Of a DNA stretch of 64,000 nt, positions 9,190 to 17,160 are shown in pieces. The notes under the pieces were generated by a model, which worked only from the letters and a program-made list of their open reading frames with translations, was not told the DNA's origin and did not search any database. Source of the DNA: an uncultured Oscillibacter sp. (GTDB lineage Bacteria; Bacillota; Clostridia; Oscillospirales; Oscillospiraceae); NCBI GenBank assembly GCA_900544615.1, contig UQVS01000002.1, forward strand, positions 62,001 to 126,000, written 5' to 3'. Every line of letters starts with the position of its first letter. Within the stretch, counting starts at the first letter, position 1. A program made the translations under genes and the position numbers.

Positions 9190-9395
9190 CTCAGGGTTCC
9201 TCCTTCTGTTCCCTCTGTATGGGGCAGGATTTTTTTAATGCTTCTTTCCACTTTTGACCGGGGCAGCATCAGCTCATGGCCGCAGCCCAGACACTTCAGT
9301 TTGATATCCATGCCCACCCGTGTGATCTCCCACTGTTTGGAGCCGCAGGGGTGGATTTTTTTCAGTTCTACGATGTCTTTCAGATGCAGATCCAT
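9186..9395 (-). CDS. DUF951 family protein
   Basis: A 69-residue protein, MDLHLKDIVELKKIHPCGSK..., with the DUF951 signature: a KKxHPCG segment and a later CLGCGH, probably together a small zinc or nucleic-acid-binding fold. The start at 9395 is fixed by CAGGAGGAATTTTATG; a longer upstream frame lacks a ribosome binding site. In other Firmicutes DUF951 genes often neighbour ychF or ribosome-associated genes. Here the divergent neighbour encodes an S1 RNA-binding protein. The role is unknown. Confidence 0.85.
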   Translation of the reverse strand: MDLHLKDIVELKKIHPCGSKQWEITRVGMDIKLKCLGCGHELMLPRSKVERSIKKILPHTEGTEGGTLR

Positions 9396-9465
9396 AAAAT
9401 TCCTCCTGTCACCTATGCCGCAAATCCGCATAGGGTGGTATATCAAAATGTAAAGGATGATGATC

Positions 9466-10398
9466 ATGCCGGAAAACAGAGCCTATCCGCCGGAGGGGCT
9501 GACCCCGCCCGCACCTTATACGCTGGCAGAGCTGCGGTCAGCCATGGAAAGCCGCGCCGTAGTGGAAGGCGTCGCCCAGCGGTGCGACGCGGCGCTGAAC
9601 CTGTCCGTCCAGCTGGGCAGAATTTCTGCAATCATGCCCCGCGAAGAAGCAACCGCTCCATGGATCAGCGGCGCAAACCGGGAGATCGCCGTGCTGTCAC
9701 GGGTGGGGAAGCCCATCTGCTGCACCGTGGAATCCATCGCCGCCGACGCAAAGGGCGCGCCGCTGGTAACGGTCTCCCGCCGTCAGGCACAGGAGCAGGC
9801 TATGGACGCCATGCTGGAGAGCCTGCGTCCCGGCTCCGTTGTGGCCGGGCGGGTGGTCCGCATGGAGTCTTTCGGCGCTTTTGTGGATATTGGCCGGGGG
9901 ATCGTGGCGCTGCTGCCTACGGAGTTCATCTCCGCCGCCCGCATCCGCCGCCCAGAGCAGCGCTTCCGCACGGGGCAGAGGATTCTGGCTCTGGTCAAAG
10001 CCTTTGACCGGGAGACCCGGCGCGTTACCCTGACCCACAAGGAGCTGCTGGGAACATGGCTGGAAAACGCCAGTCAGTTCTCTCCAGGAGAAACGGTGCC
10101 GGGCATCGTCCGAGGCGTGATGGATTATGGCTGCTTTGTGGAGCTGACGCCCAATCTCTCCGGCCTTACCGACCGGCGGGAGGATCTTCAGGAAGGGGAT
10201 GCCGTCTCCGTCACCATTCGCTCCATCCGCCCGGAGCGGATGAAAATCAAATTGCAGGTCATTGAAAAGCTGCCGGAGCAGGCGGCCCTCCCCACGCTTT
10301 CCTATCGGATCACCGACGGCGTGCTGGAACGCTGGGTCTACTCCCCTGCCGGTTACGAAGGCGCGCCGATAGCCACGGACTTCACCGAGGCCCTTTGA
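9466..10398 (+). CDS. S1 RNA-binding domain protein (ribosomal protein S1-like)
   Basis: A 310-residue protein with three OB-fold S1-like modules. The clearest is at about residues 120-200 (GSVVAGRVVRMESFGAFVDI ... RVTLTHKELLGTW), with another at about 205-270 (VPGIVRGVMDYGCFVEL). It resembles the short S1/YpfD-type proteins of Clostridia rather than full-length RpsA. The ATG at 9466 is preferred, with AAAGG about 9 bp upstream; the ATGs at 9457 and 9460 touch that site. The 3' end overlaps the convergent rarA gene by 17 bp. Confidence 0.85.
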   Translation: MPENRAYPPEGLTPPAPYTLAELRSAMESRAVVEGVAQRCDAALNLSVQLGRISAIMPREEATAPWISGANREIAVLSRVGKPICCTVESIAADAKGAPLVTVSRRQAQEQAMDAMLESLRPGSVVAGRVVRMESFGAFVDIGRGIVALLPTEFISAARIRRPEQRFRTGQRILALVKAFDRETRRVTLTHKELLGTWLENASQFSPGETVPGIVRGVMDYGCFVELTPNLSGLTDRREDLQEGDAVSVTIRSIRPERMKIKLQVIEKLPEQAALPTLSYRITDGVLERWVYSPAGYEGAPIATDFTEAL

Positions 10399-11647
10399 TT
10401 TTTTCCCAATAGGCTTTCGCCGCCTGTTCGGTCTTGTTGTCGCCGTAGTCATAGTAATGGGCGTTTCTGATGGCGTCCGGCAGATACTGCTGCCGCACCC
10501 AGTGGTGGCCGTAATTATGGGGATACTTGTACCCCTGTTCCCGCTCCAGCCCGGCGGAGTCCGCGTGAACATTCTGAAGTTCCCGCGGGACATCGCCGCT
10601 GTGTCCCGCCTTCACGTCCGCCCAAGCGGACATGATCCCGGCAGAAACGCTGTTGGACTTCGGCGCTGTGGCGATCAGCACGGCAGCCTGCGCCAAGGGC
10701 AGCTGCGCCTCCGGCAGTCCCAGCTGCATGGCCGTGTCCACGCAGGATTTCACGATGGTGATGGCCTGAGGATAGGCAAGACCCACATCCTCACAGGCCG
10801 CGCACAGCAGGCGGCGGCAGGGAGTGATCAGATCCCCCGCTTCCAGAAAGCGGGCCAGATAGTGGAGCGCCGCATCCGGGTCGCTGCCCCGGAGGGATTT
10901 GTGAAGCGCGGATGCAGCGTCATACATGGCGTCGCCGCCCCGGTCATACCGCATGGCGCTGCGCTGCGCCAAAGCTTTGGCGTCAGCTTCCGTCAGAAGC
11001 AGTCCGCCGTCCTTTGGCACAGCCGCTTCACAGAGAAGCTCCGCCGCGTTGATGGATTTCCGCACATCGCCGCCGCAGCCCTGCGCCACCAGATCCGGCA
11101 CGCCGGATTCCCATGTCAGGGGCAGGGGCGTCCGCCCCTTCATGATCTCCAGCGCCCGCAGGACCGCCGGGCGGATCTCTTCCGCCGGGACGGATTTGAA
11201 TTCAAACACGCTGCTGCGGGAAAGCAGGGCGTTGTACACATAGAAAAAGGGATTCTCCGTGGTGGAGGCGATGAGGGTCAGGGAGCCGTTCTCCATGAAC
11301 TCCAGCAGGCTCTGCTGCTGCTTTTTGTTGAAGTACTGGATCTCATCCAGATACAGCAGAATTCCGCCGGGGGCCAGCAGCGTTCCCACGTCGGCAATGA
11401 TGTCCTTTACATCCTGTAAGGAAGCCGTGGTAGCATTCAGACGGTAAAGGGTCTTATGGGTCTTTTCGGCGATGATGTTGGCCACGGTGGTTTTCCCGGT
11501 TCCGGATGGACCGTAGAACACCATGTTGGCGTCCGTCCCCGCGTCGATCAAACGGCGCAGAACGCCGCCGGGAGCCAGCAGATGACGCTGGCCTACCACC
11601 TCATCCAATGTTTTCGGACGGATCTCGTCCGCTAAAGGGCGATGCAT
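10382..11647 (-). CDS. rarA: Replication-associated recombination protein RarA (MgsA) AAA+ ATPase
   Basis: A 421-residue clamp-loader-like ATPase acting at stalled replication forks. The N-terminus RPKTLDEVVGQRHLLAPGG and Walker A GPSGTGKTT (about residues 46-54) are typical. So are Walker B YLDEIQYFNKKQQQ, the sensor SxTENPFF and a C-terminal MgsA_C segment (ending near YKYPHNYGHHW). The length fits the family. It is a single gene facing the S1-domain gene, with a 17-bp 3' overlap that could create antisense effects between the two transcripts. Confidence 0.95.
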   Translation of the reverse strand: MHRPLADEIRPKTLDEVVGQRHLLAPGGVLRRLIDAGTDANMVFYGPSGTGKTTVANIIAEKTHKTLYRLNATTASLQDVKDIIADVGTLLAPGGILLYLDEIQYFNKKQQQSLLEFMENGSLTLIASTTENPFFYVYNALLSRSSVFEFKSVPAEEIRPAVLRALEIMKGRTPLPLTWESGVPDLVAQGCGGDVRKSINAAELLCEAAVPKDGGLLLTEADAKALAQRSAMRYDRGGDAMYDAASALHKSLRGSDPDAALHYLARFLEAGDLITPCRRLLCAACEDVGLAYPQAITIVKSCVDTAMQLGLPEAQLPLAQAAVLIATAPKSNSVSAGIMSAWADVKAGHSGDVPRELQNVHADSAGLEREQGYKYPHNYGHHWVRQQYLPDAIRNAHYYDYGDNKTEQAAKAYWEKIKGPR

Positions 11648-11681
11648 CGTGTCCCTCCTTCCGGGAAAATCTTGAAAAAAT

Positions 11682-11690
11682 ATTATAGCA
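11682..11690 (-). promoter_or_regulatory. Extended -10 promoter of rarA
   Basis: On the minus strand TGCTATAAT forms an extended -10 about 35 bp before the rarA ATG; no good -35 is visible. The rest of the gap up to the proS promoter (11691-12035) holds no recognisable gene. It has one 0A-box-like heptamer (TTCGACA, 11729-11735), whose single occurrence could be chance. Confidence 0.5.
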
Positions 11691-12035
11691 CAGCTGTTTG
11701 GAAAAAGCTACGGCATTGTCTATGGTGTTTCGACAGAATTTATAATCGGTATGCAGGCAGGATTTCACGTTTTTCTGCTCAAAATATGATTTTCGCCCCT
11801 TTGCGGCTTTACCTCTCCGCGAAATATATACAGATGGCATGAATTGGCCGAAAAGCCGCAGTCGAAATCACCAGCTGATTGGAACACTCAGTATGCGGGT
11901 ATGCGGCAATTTTAAACCGGGCAGCCTGCCGTTTTCTGTTGATAGGCTCTGTCATGCCGGATTTTTTGAATCCACACAGGCGGGCTTCTGCTTTAATTGC
12001 CTGCACAGCATGGTTCGGATCTTGGGCTGAATATG

Positions 12036-12107
12036 TTGACAATACCGCTGAAAGACGATAAAATAAAGTATTACAAGTTCCAATAAGGGGTATTTTGCCC
12101 CAATACT
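12036..12107 (+). promoter_or_regulatory. proS promoter and leader hairpin
   Basis: TTGACA (12036-12041) and TAAAAT (12059-12064) are separated by 17 bp. The leader contains a hairpin in which AGTATT (12068) and GGGG (12087) pair with CCCC and AATACT (ending 12107). It lacks the conserved T-box sequence, so it is not an obvious tRNA-sensing riboswitch. Confidence 0.75.
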
Positions 12108-12132
12108 GTAAGTTAAAGTTGGGGGAAACATC

Positions 12133-13569
12133 ATGGCACAGGATAAAAAAGTTGAACAGATCACCAGTATGGAGGACGATTTTGCCCAGTGGTATACCGA
12201 TATCTGCAAGAAAGCAGAACTGATCGACTATTCCAGCGTGAAGGGCTTTATGATCCTGCGTCCGTACGGCTACGCCATCTGGGAAAACATCCAGCACATT
12301 CTGGACAGTGAATTCAAGAAAACCGGCCACGTCAATGTGGCGATGCCCGCGCTGATCCCCGAAAACCTGCTGAAAAAGGAGGGAGAGCTGGTCAACGGCT
12401 TTGCGCCTGAGGTGGCATGGGTCACTATGGGCGGCAGTGAAAAGCTGGAGGAGCGGCTTGCGTTCCGTCCCACCTCCGAGACCATGTTCTGCGACCACTG
12501 GCACAGCGTTTTGCAGACCTACCGCCAATTGCCCATGCTCTATAATCAGTGGTGTTCGGTGATCCGCTGGGAAAAGACCACCCGCCCGTTCCTTCGCAGC
12601 CGGGAATTCTGGTGGCAGGAGGGACATACCATCCACGAAACCGCCGAGGAAGCGAAAAAGGAAACCGAGCAGCAGCTCAACTGCTATGCCGATTTCTGCC
12701 GGGATGCACTGGCCATGCCCGTGGTAAAGGGCCGCAAGACCGATAAGGAAAAGTTTGCCGGTGCCGAAGCCACCTACACCATTGAGTGCATGATGAAGGA
12801 CCGCAAGGCGCTCCAGTCCGGCACCAGCCACTATTTCGGTGACAAGTTCTCCCGCGCCTACGACGTAACCTTTACCGGCCGGGACAACAAGCTCCAGTAT
12901 CCCTTCCAGACCTCCTGGGGCGCTACGACCCGTCTCATCGGCGCAGTCATCATGACCCATGGCGATAACAACGGTCTGGTGCTGCCTCCCGCGATTGCCC
13001 CCATTCAGGTGGTGGTGATCCCCGTAGCCGCCCACAAGCCCGGCGTGCTGGAAGCAGCTGCTGAGATCAAGACCCGCCTGGAGGCCGCCGGCCTGCGGGT
13101 GAAGCTGGACGATTCCGACAACTCCCCCGGCTGGAAGTTCGCCGAGTATGAGATGAAGGGCGTTCCCGTCCGCGTGGAGATCGGCCCCCGCGATCTGGAA
13201 AAGGGACAGTGCTGCCTTGCCCGCCGGGACACCGGCGAAAAGTCCTTCGTCTCTCTGGACGAGCTGGAAGCGCAGGTGCAGAGCCTGATGACCGCCATTC
13301 ACGACAACCTGTACGCGCAGGCGGAAAAGAACCTGGAGGACAACACCTTTGATCTGAACTCCTGGCAGGAGGTCAAGGAGATGGTGGAGACCAAGGGCGG
13401 CTTTGCCCGCACCAAATGGTGCGGCAAGCTGGAGTGCGAGCTGAAGATGAAGGAACTGGCAGGCGTTTCCAGCCGCTGCATGCCCCTCAAGCAGTCCGGC
13501 ACCGAGGGCGTCTGCCCTGTCTGCGGCGAAAAATGCACCACGGATATCTACTGGGGCGTTGCCTATTAA
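12133..13569 (+). CDS. proS: Prolyl-tRNA synthetase, short archaeal/eukaryote-type (ProS type 3)
   Basis: This 478-residue class II aminoacyl-tRNA synthetase attaches proline to tRNA-Pro. It lacks the large editing insertion of the longer bacterial ProS and has the type 3 layout. The catalytic core has RPTSET (motif 2 region) and GATTRLIGAVIMTHGD (motif 3). An anticodon-binding domain starts near PIQVVVIPV. The C-terminal zinc-like domain has cysteines at KWCGKLEC and CPVCGEKC. A strong promoter and GGGGGAAA before the ATG drive it as a single gene. Confidence 0.96.
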   Translation: MAQDKKVEQITSMEDDFAQWYTDICKKAELIDYSSVKGFMILRPYGYAIWENIQHILDSEFKKTGHVNVAMPALIPENLLKKEGELVNGFAPEVAWVTMGGSEKLEERLAFRPTSETMFCDHWHSVLQTYRQLPMLYNQWCSVIRWEKTTRPFLRSREFWWQEGHTIHETAEEAKKETEQQLNCYADFCRDALAMPVVKGRKTDKEKFAGAEATYTIECMMKDRKALQSGTSHYFGDKFSRAYDVTFTGRDNKLQYPFQTSWGATTRLIGAVIMTHGDNNGLVLPPAIAPIQVVVIPVAAHKPGVLEAAAEIKTRLEAAGLRVKLDDSDNSPGWKFAEYEMKGVPVRVEIGPRDLEKGQCCLARRDTGEKSFVSLDELEAQVQSLMTAIHDNLYAQAEKNLEDNTFDLNSWQEVKEMVETKGGFARTKWCGKLECELKMKELAGVSSRCMPLKQSGTEGVCPVCGEKCTTDIYWGVAY

Positions 13570-13596
13570 GCTTCCCCTGATCTATGAGCAGCCAAA

Positions 13597-13634
13597 AGGG
13601 CCTGCCGCCTGTATTACACAGGCGGCAGGCTCTT
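13597..13634 (+). terminator. Terminator after proS
   Basis: Stem GCCTGCCGCCTGT / ACAGGCGGCAGGC followed by TCTTC, a weak T tract. The next 175 bp (13635-13810) hold nothing I can interpret. Confidence 0.75.
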
Positions 13635-13811
13635 CATCGTGCCGAAAAGCCTTTTCATCACGCTGCCGCAAACTTTTCTGCACTTGAAATGTTCGGAAAA
13701 ACTTACGGTATAAAACAAGAAGCATCCGTTCCTGGCTTCTTTTGCAGCGATCTTCCTTTCCACCGCATAACATTTCCGGGTTGATCGTGCGGATTTTCTT
13801 CCGCGCATAAC

Positions 13812-13853
13812 AAATCCCCTCGATACAGGAAATAACTGTATCAAGGGGATTTT
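13812..13853. terminator. Hairpin terminator downstream of the TSCPD gene
   Basis: Stem AAATCCCCTCGATACAG / CTGTATCAAGGGGATTT (one mismatch) with T runs on both sides. It can end the minus-strand TSCPD transcript and may also stop read-through from proS. Confidence 0.75.
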
Positions 13854-13870
13854 TCGCCCATATATCCGCG

Positions 13871-14131
13871 TTACTTTGCGGCCTTTGCCATGGCCTTTTC
13901 CAAGCCTCTGGCAAATTGATCCGGGCAGGAAGTCCCCTTGCCGCCGCAGTCAATGCCCTTCAGACGTGCAATGGCGTCCTCCGCCTTCATGCCCTTCACC
14001 AGCCGTGAAATGCCCTGAAGGTTGCCATTGCAGCCGCCCAGCACCTGCATTTCCTGAATCACGCCCTGTTCGTCCACCTCTACCATCATGGCGCGGGAGC
14101 AGACTCCCTGCGGCTGAAACGTATATGTCAT
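13871..14131 (-). CDS. TSCPD domain protein (TIGR03905-like)
   Basis: An 86-residue protein containing the TSCPD domain also seen at the C-terminus of B12-dependent ribonucleotide reductases. Cysteines sit in GVCSRAM, GGCNGN and GIDCGGKGTSCPDQ, the last giving the name-giving motif. Such stand-alone domains are common in anaerobes and are thought to bind metal or nucleotides; the role is unproven. The start at 14131 follows GAAGGA; the longer upstream extension has no ribosome binding site. Confidence 0.85.
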   Translation of the reverse strand: MTYTFQPQGVCSRAMMVEVDEQGVIQEMQVLGGCNGNLQGISRLVKGMKAEDAIARLKGIDCGGKGTSCPDQFARGLEKAMAKAAK

Positions 14132-14169
14132 CGTGTGTTCCTTCTTTCTTTTGTCTTTTCTGAAAGGAT

Positions 14170-14198
14170 AGAATACCACACTTTTTCCATTCTGCCAA
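14170..14198 (-). promoter_or_regulatory. Sigma-A promoter of the TSCPD gene
   Basis: TTGGCA and TATTCT on the minus strand with a 17-bp spacer, about 35 bp before the ATG. It begins right after the spo0A terminator. Confidence 0.7.
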
Positions 14199-14202
14199 GA
14201 CT

Positions 14203-14240
14203 GAAAATTGCACCGAAAGCAGGGCCTTCGGTGCAATCGA
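14203..14240 (-). terminator. spo0A terminator
   Basis: Stem ATTGCACCGAA / TTCGGTGCAAT followed on the minus strand by TTTC. It lies 60 bp after the spo0A stop. Confidence 0.75.
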
Positions 14241-14297
14241 TTTTCATCTGTACTTCTTTGCGCTTCCGGAAATTTCCGGGGCGTATTTTGGAGTTGT

Positions 14298-15053
14298 TCA
14301 GTCCGCCCAGGCTTTGCCGTTTTTCTGCTCCAGCGTCAGCCGGTCGGCGATCATGGCGATGAACTCGCTGTTGGTGGGTTTACCTTTTGCGTTGGAAACG
14401 GTATACCCGAAGTACTTCTGGAGCGTTTCCAGATCGCCGCGATCCCATGCCACCTCAATGGCATGGCGGATTGCCCGCTCCACACGGGACGGCGTGGTGG
14501 CATACCGCTTGGCTACCTCCGGGTACAGGATTTTCGTCACCGCGTTGATGACGTCCATATCCCGCACTGTGATCATGATGGCTTCCCGCAGATACTGGTA
14601 GCCCTTGATGTGCGCCGGGACGCCAATCTCGTGGATCACCGAGGTCACCATGGTCTTGAGCGAGGGCAGAGATTCCTTCGGTGCCTGAAGAAACAGCCCC
14701 CGCATTTTATCCAGCAGGTTTTCCGTTTCAAAAGGCTTCGGCAGGAAATACGCCGCCCCAAGCTCAGAGGCCTCCATCAGCATCCGATCTGAGACAAAGC
14801 CGGAGGTCAGGATCGTCATGGGCATATCCTCTCTTTTTTGCAGTTGGCGAAGTACGCTGAGGCCGTCCATTCCCGCCAGCATCGCGTCCATTACCAGAAG
14901 ATCCGGGTCTCTTTCCTCCGTCTTTTTCAAAACTTCATTCCCATCCCGCGCAACTTCGACAGAGAATTCTCCCGTCTTCTCTATTTCTTCCCGCAGCAGT
15001 GTGCGGAACTCCTCACTGGCGTCTGCCAGCAGTACCATTTTGCGCTGATCCAT
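14298..15053 (-). CDS. spo0A: Sporulation master response regulator Spo0A
   Basis: A 251-residue transcription factor that, when phosphorylated, starts sporulation by binding 0A boxes. An N-terminal receiver has the phosphoacceptor Asp in [13 protein letters not shown] (about residue 56) and the conserved Lys in FLPKPFE. The C-terminal effector domain (about 135-251) contains the recognition region [15 protein letters not shown], plus [18 protein letters not shown]. The receiver's usual acidic pair reads AD-A instead of DD, losing one Mg-binding side chain. spoIVB, normally directly upstream, is 2.1 kb away here. Confidence 0.97.
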   Translation of the reverse strand: MDQRKMVLLADASEEFRTLLREEIEKTGEFSVEVARDGNEVLKKTEERDPDLLVMDAMLAGMDGLSVLRQLQKREDMPMTILTSGFVSDRMLMEASELGAAYFLPKPFETENLLDKMRGLFLQAPKESLPSLKTMVTSVIHEIGVPAHIKGYQYLREAIMITVRDMDVINAVTKILYPEVAKRYATTPSRVERAIRHAIEVAWDRGDLETLQKYFGYTVSNAKGKPTNSEFIAMIADRLTLEQKNGKAWAD

Positions 15054-15077
15054 AACACACTTCCCTTTTCCATATTT

Positions 15078-15178
15078 TGCGACAGGTTCCCATGCAGCTA
15101 TCGCGTTTTATATAAAATAACACATTCTCCCGGTTTTTTCAATAAATGGTTCGCTAATTTTCTGATAATCGTTCGACA
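15078..15178 (-). promoter_or_regulatory. spo0A promoter with 0A boxes
   Basis: On the minus strand TTGAAA (15142-15137) and TATTTT (15119-15114) are 17 bp apart. A perfect 0A box TGTCGAA lies upstream at 15178-15172. A one-mismatch copy TGTCGCA lies downstream of the start site at 15084-15078. This is the arrangement expected for Spo0A autoregulation; binding is inferred. Confidence 0.65.
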
Positions 15179-15340
15179 TTTTTCGTGTGACAGTGCGTTT
15201 TCCCGCACTTTCTGCGTTTTTAAGTTGTACTTTTTCAATGGCTGTTTGCAATATATGCCGCGTTTTTTTCGTTCAAAAGACGCTTTGCAGGCGGAAGCAG
15301 ACGCGCAGATCGCCCCGCGGCGCATCCCAAGCGCCTGCTT

Positions 15341-15369
15341 TTGCATTTTTTCTGCTTCCATGCTATAGT
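15341..15369 (+). promoter_or_regulatory. Promoter of the NUDIX gene
   Basis: TTGCAT and TATAGT with a 17-bp spacer, 29 bp before the ATG and just after AGGAGG would be transcribed. It is divergent from the spo0A promoter; the 345-bp gap between the genes holds only these signals. Confidence 0.75.
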
Positions 15370-15398
15370 AGTACTACATAAAATCAGGAGGAAATACT

Positions 15399-15965
15399 AT
15401 GGATCTGCTGCGGGAATTAGCCGTTTACCGGCCATGGAACGAACAGGAGGAGCGGGATTGTGCCGAGCTGCTGCGCCGTCTGCACAGCGGCGAGGAATTG
15501 TACAGCCGTGACAACGCCGCCGCGCATCTGACCGTCTCGGCATGGGTGGTCAGCCCGGATCGTTCGCAGGTTCTCATGGCCTACCACAAGCTCTACGACT
15601 CCTGGGCATGGCTGGGCGGCCATGCCGACGGCGACCGCGACCTGCTGGCAGTGGCCCTCCGGGAAGTCCGGGAGGAAAGCGGCCTGACGGACGTCCGACC
15701 CGTATCAGAGCAGATCTACTCTCTGGAAATTCTCTCAGTGGACGGCCACGAAAAATGGGGACGGTATGTCTCCTCCCATCTGCACCTGAACGTCACCTAT
15801 CTGCTGGAGGCAGATCCCGCCGCCCCCATCTGTCCCAAGCCGGATGAAAACAGCCGGGTCGGCTGGTTTTCTCCAGAGGACGCCGTTGCCGCGTCCAGCG
15901 AGCCGTGGTTCCGGGAGCGGATCTACAAAAAGCTGAATGAAAAGCTGGCGCAGTTCGGCGGATAA
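15399..15965 (+). CDS. NUDIX hydrolase
   Basis: A 188-residue protein expected to cleave a nucleoside diphosphate linked to another group; the substrate is unknown. The NUDIX box runs from GGHADGDRD (about residue 72) to REVREESGL. The catalytic REVREE is intact, while the first Glu of the box is replaced by Arg/Asp, as in a known GGHxDGD subgroup. Acidic patches precede and follow the box. It is a single-gene unit with its own promoter and terminator, inserted between spo0A and spoIVB. Confidence 0.88.
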   Translation: MDLLRELAVYRPWNEQEERDCAELLRRLHSGEELYSRDNAAAHLTVSAWVVSPDRSQVLMAYHKLYDSWAWLGGHADGDRDLLAVALREVREESGLTDVRPVSEQIYSLEILSVDGHEKWGRYVSSHLHLNVTYLLEADPAAPICPKPDENSRVGWFSPEDAVAASSEPWFRERIYKKLNEKLAQFGG

Positions 15966-16045
15966 GAAAATGCCGTCTTGCAGAAGTCTCCGATTCAATT
16001 CCAAGTGGAGCTTCCGCAGGTTTTCCGCTTCTTCGCAAAATACCG

Positions 16046-16079
16046 CATCGGACATTCGCCGGAATGTCCGATGTTTTTT
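16046..16079 (+). terminator. Terminator after the NUDIX gene
   Basis: Perfect 12-bp stem CATCGGACATTC / GAATGTCCGATG, loop GCCG, then TTTTTT. Confidence 0.93.
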
Positions 16080-16134
16080 GCAGATTTTACGATTCCGCAG
16101 CGGATTTTACGGAAAATTGAGGAAGGATTATGCA

Positions 16135-16164
16135 TTGAGTTCCGCAGGCTCCATACGTTATAAT
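16135..16164 (+). promoter_or_regulatory. Promoter of the C39-like lipoprotein gene
   Basis: TTGAGT and TATAAT with an 18-bp spacer, about 70 bp before the ATG. Confidence 0.7.
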
Positions 16165-16232
16165 GCAATCATTCCGCTTTTACGGCGGAAAATCGGAACG
16201 AGGGAACATTCCCCCTCAAAAGGAGATCGACA

Positions 16233-17072
16233 ATGAAAAAAACAGTCACTCTGGCGCTCGCCTTTGCACTGGTACTCGGACTGCTGTCCGGCTGCGCCAA
16301 CGCTGACAAACCGGCTGATACTGCCGAGAACAGCCCTGCAGAAGAAACGCAATCCCCCGCCGCATCCACTGAAAATTTCAGCGACGAAATGAAGATCCCC
16401 TACGCCGTTGACCTCTCTCCTGAGGACGGTGCAGACTCCGTGGAACGCTCCGGCGACCACGAGAACTCCCCCTATTTCGCCCATCCCGACGTGTACAACA
16501 TGGAATCCACGGATACGCTGACCGTACTCCACAACTTCAAGACCATGCAGCAGACCAGCGAATGGTCCTGCGGCGTCACCGCAGCGCTGATGGTTCTGAA
16601 CTGGTACGGCAAGCTGGGCGATTGGAACGAGGAAAGTCTGGCCGCTCTGCGCCACTCTCTGGACGGCACGGAGCTGGAAAGCTATCCCGGCACAACGCTG
16701 AATCAGGCCATCGACATTTTCAATGGGGTGGGCGGTTTTGATATCGTGTCCACAAAGGACTATCCCGACGGCATCTGGATGGATGACATTCAGGGCTGGC
16801 TGGCCGAAGGCAAACCCGTCATGATCTGCTGGAATGACTTTGGCGGCCACTGGCAGACCATCATCGGCTATGATACCATGGGTACTGAAAATACCAACGA
16901 CGACGTGTTCCTGGTGGCCGACTCCTACGATACCACCGACCAGAATCAGGACGGCTACGGCGTCTACTCCGCTGAGCGCCTCCTGTACAACTTCTCCATG
17001 TACGGCTACTTCCCCGAAAGCGAGGGCGGCAGCGATATGCTGTTCCTTGTGGCCAGCCCCTCTGCCGAATAA
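16233..17072 (+). CDS. C39-like papain-fold peptidase, predicted lipoprotein
   Basis: A 279-residue exported protein. The signal peptide ends in the lipobox LLSGC (Cys about residue 24), followed by an Ala/Glu/Pro-rich linker. The peptidase C39-like domain has the nucleophile in EWSCGVTAAL (Cys about 113), the His in GGHWQTIIGYD (about 206) and a downstream Asp (ADSYDTTD). Together they form a plausible catalytic triad. The substrate is unknown; C39-like domains outside bacteriocin exporters often process cell-surface peptides. It is a single-gene unit. Confidence 0.82.
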   Translation: MKKTVTLALAFALVLGLLSGCANADKPADTAENSPAEETQSPAASTENFSDEMKIPYAVDLSPEDGADSVERSGDHENSPYFAHPDVYNMESTDTLTVLHNFKTMQQTSEWSCGVTAALMVLNWYGKLGDWNEESLAALRHSLDGTELESYPGTTLNQAIDIFNGVGGFDIVSTKDYPDGIWMDDIQGWLAEGKPVMICWNDFGGHWQTIIGYDTMGTENTNDDVFLVADSYDTTDQNQDGYGVYSAERLLYNFSMYGYFPESEGGSDMLFLVASPSAE

Positions 17073-17090
17073 TCAAGTTTCTCACTCTGA

Positions 17091-17124
17091 AAAACCGCTC
17101 CTGCCTTCCGGCAGGAGCGGTTTT
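17091..17124. terminator. Bidirectional terminator between the C39-like gene and spoIVB
   Basis: Perfect 15-bp stem AAAACCGCTCCTGCC / GGCAGGAGCGGTTTT with a TTCC loop. Two convergent genes end here. Confidence 0.93.
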
Positions 17125-17160
17125 CATTGCCGCCATCCGCAGGCGCGTTTTTCCGTTTCG

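Noticed and set aside
11729..11735. 0A box between rarA and proS
   Set aside because: A perfect heptamer, but far from either start and expected several times by chance in 64 kb.
12034..12132. T-box riboswitch upstream of proS
   Set aside because: A leader hairpin exists, but the conserved T-box core sequence and a specifier loop are absent.
13582..13953. Minus-strand frame between proS and the TSCPD gene
   Set aside because: It crosses two terminators and the TSCPD gene, has no ribosome binding site and low protein-like character.
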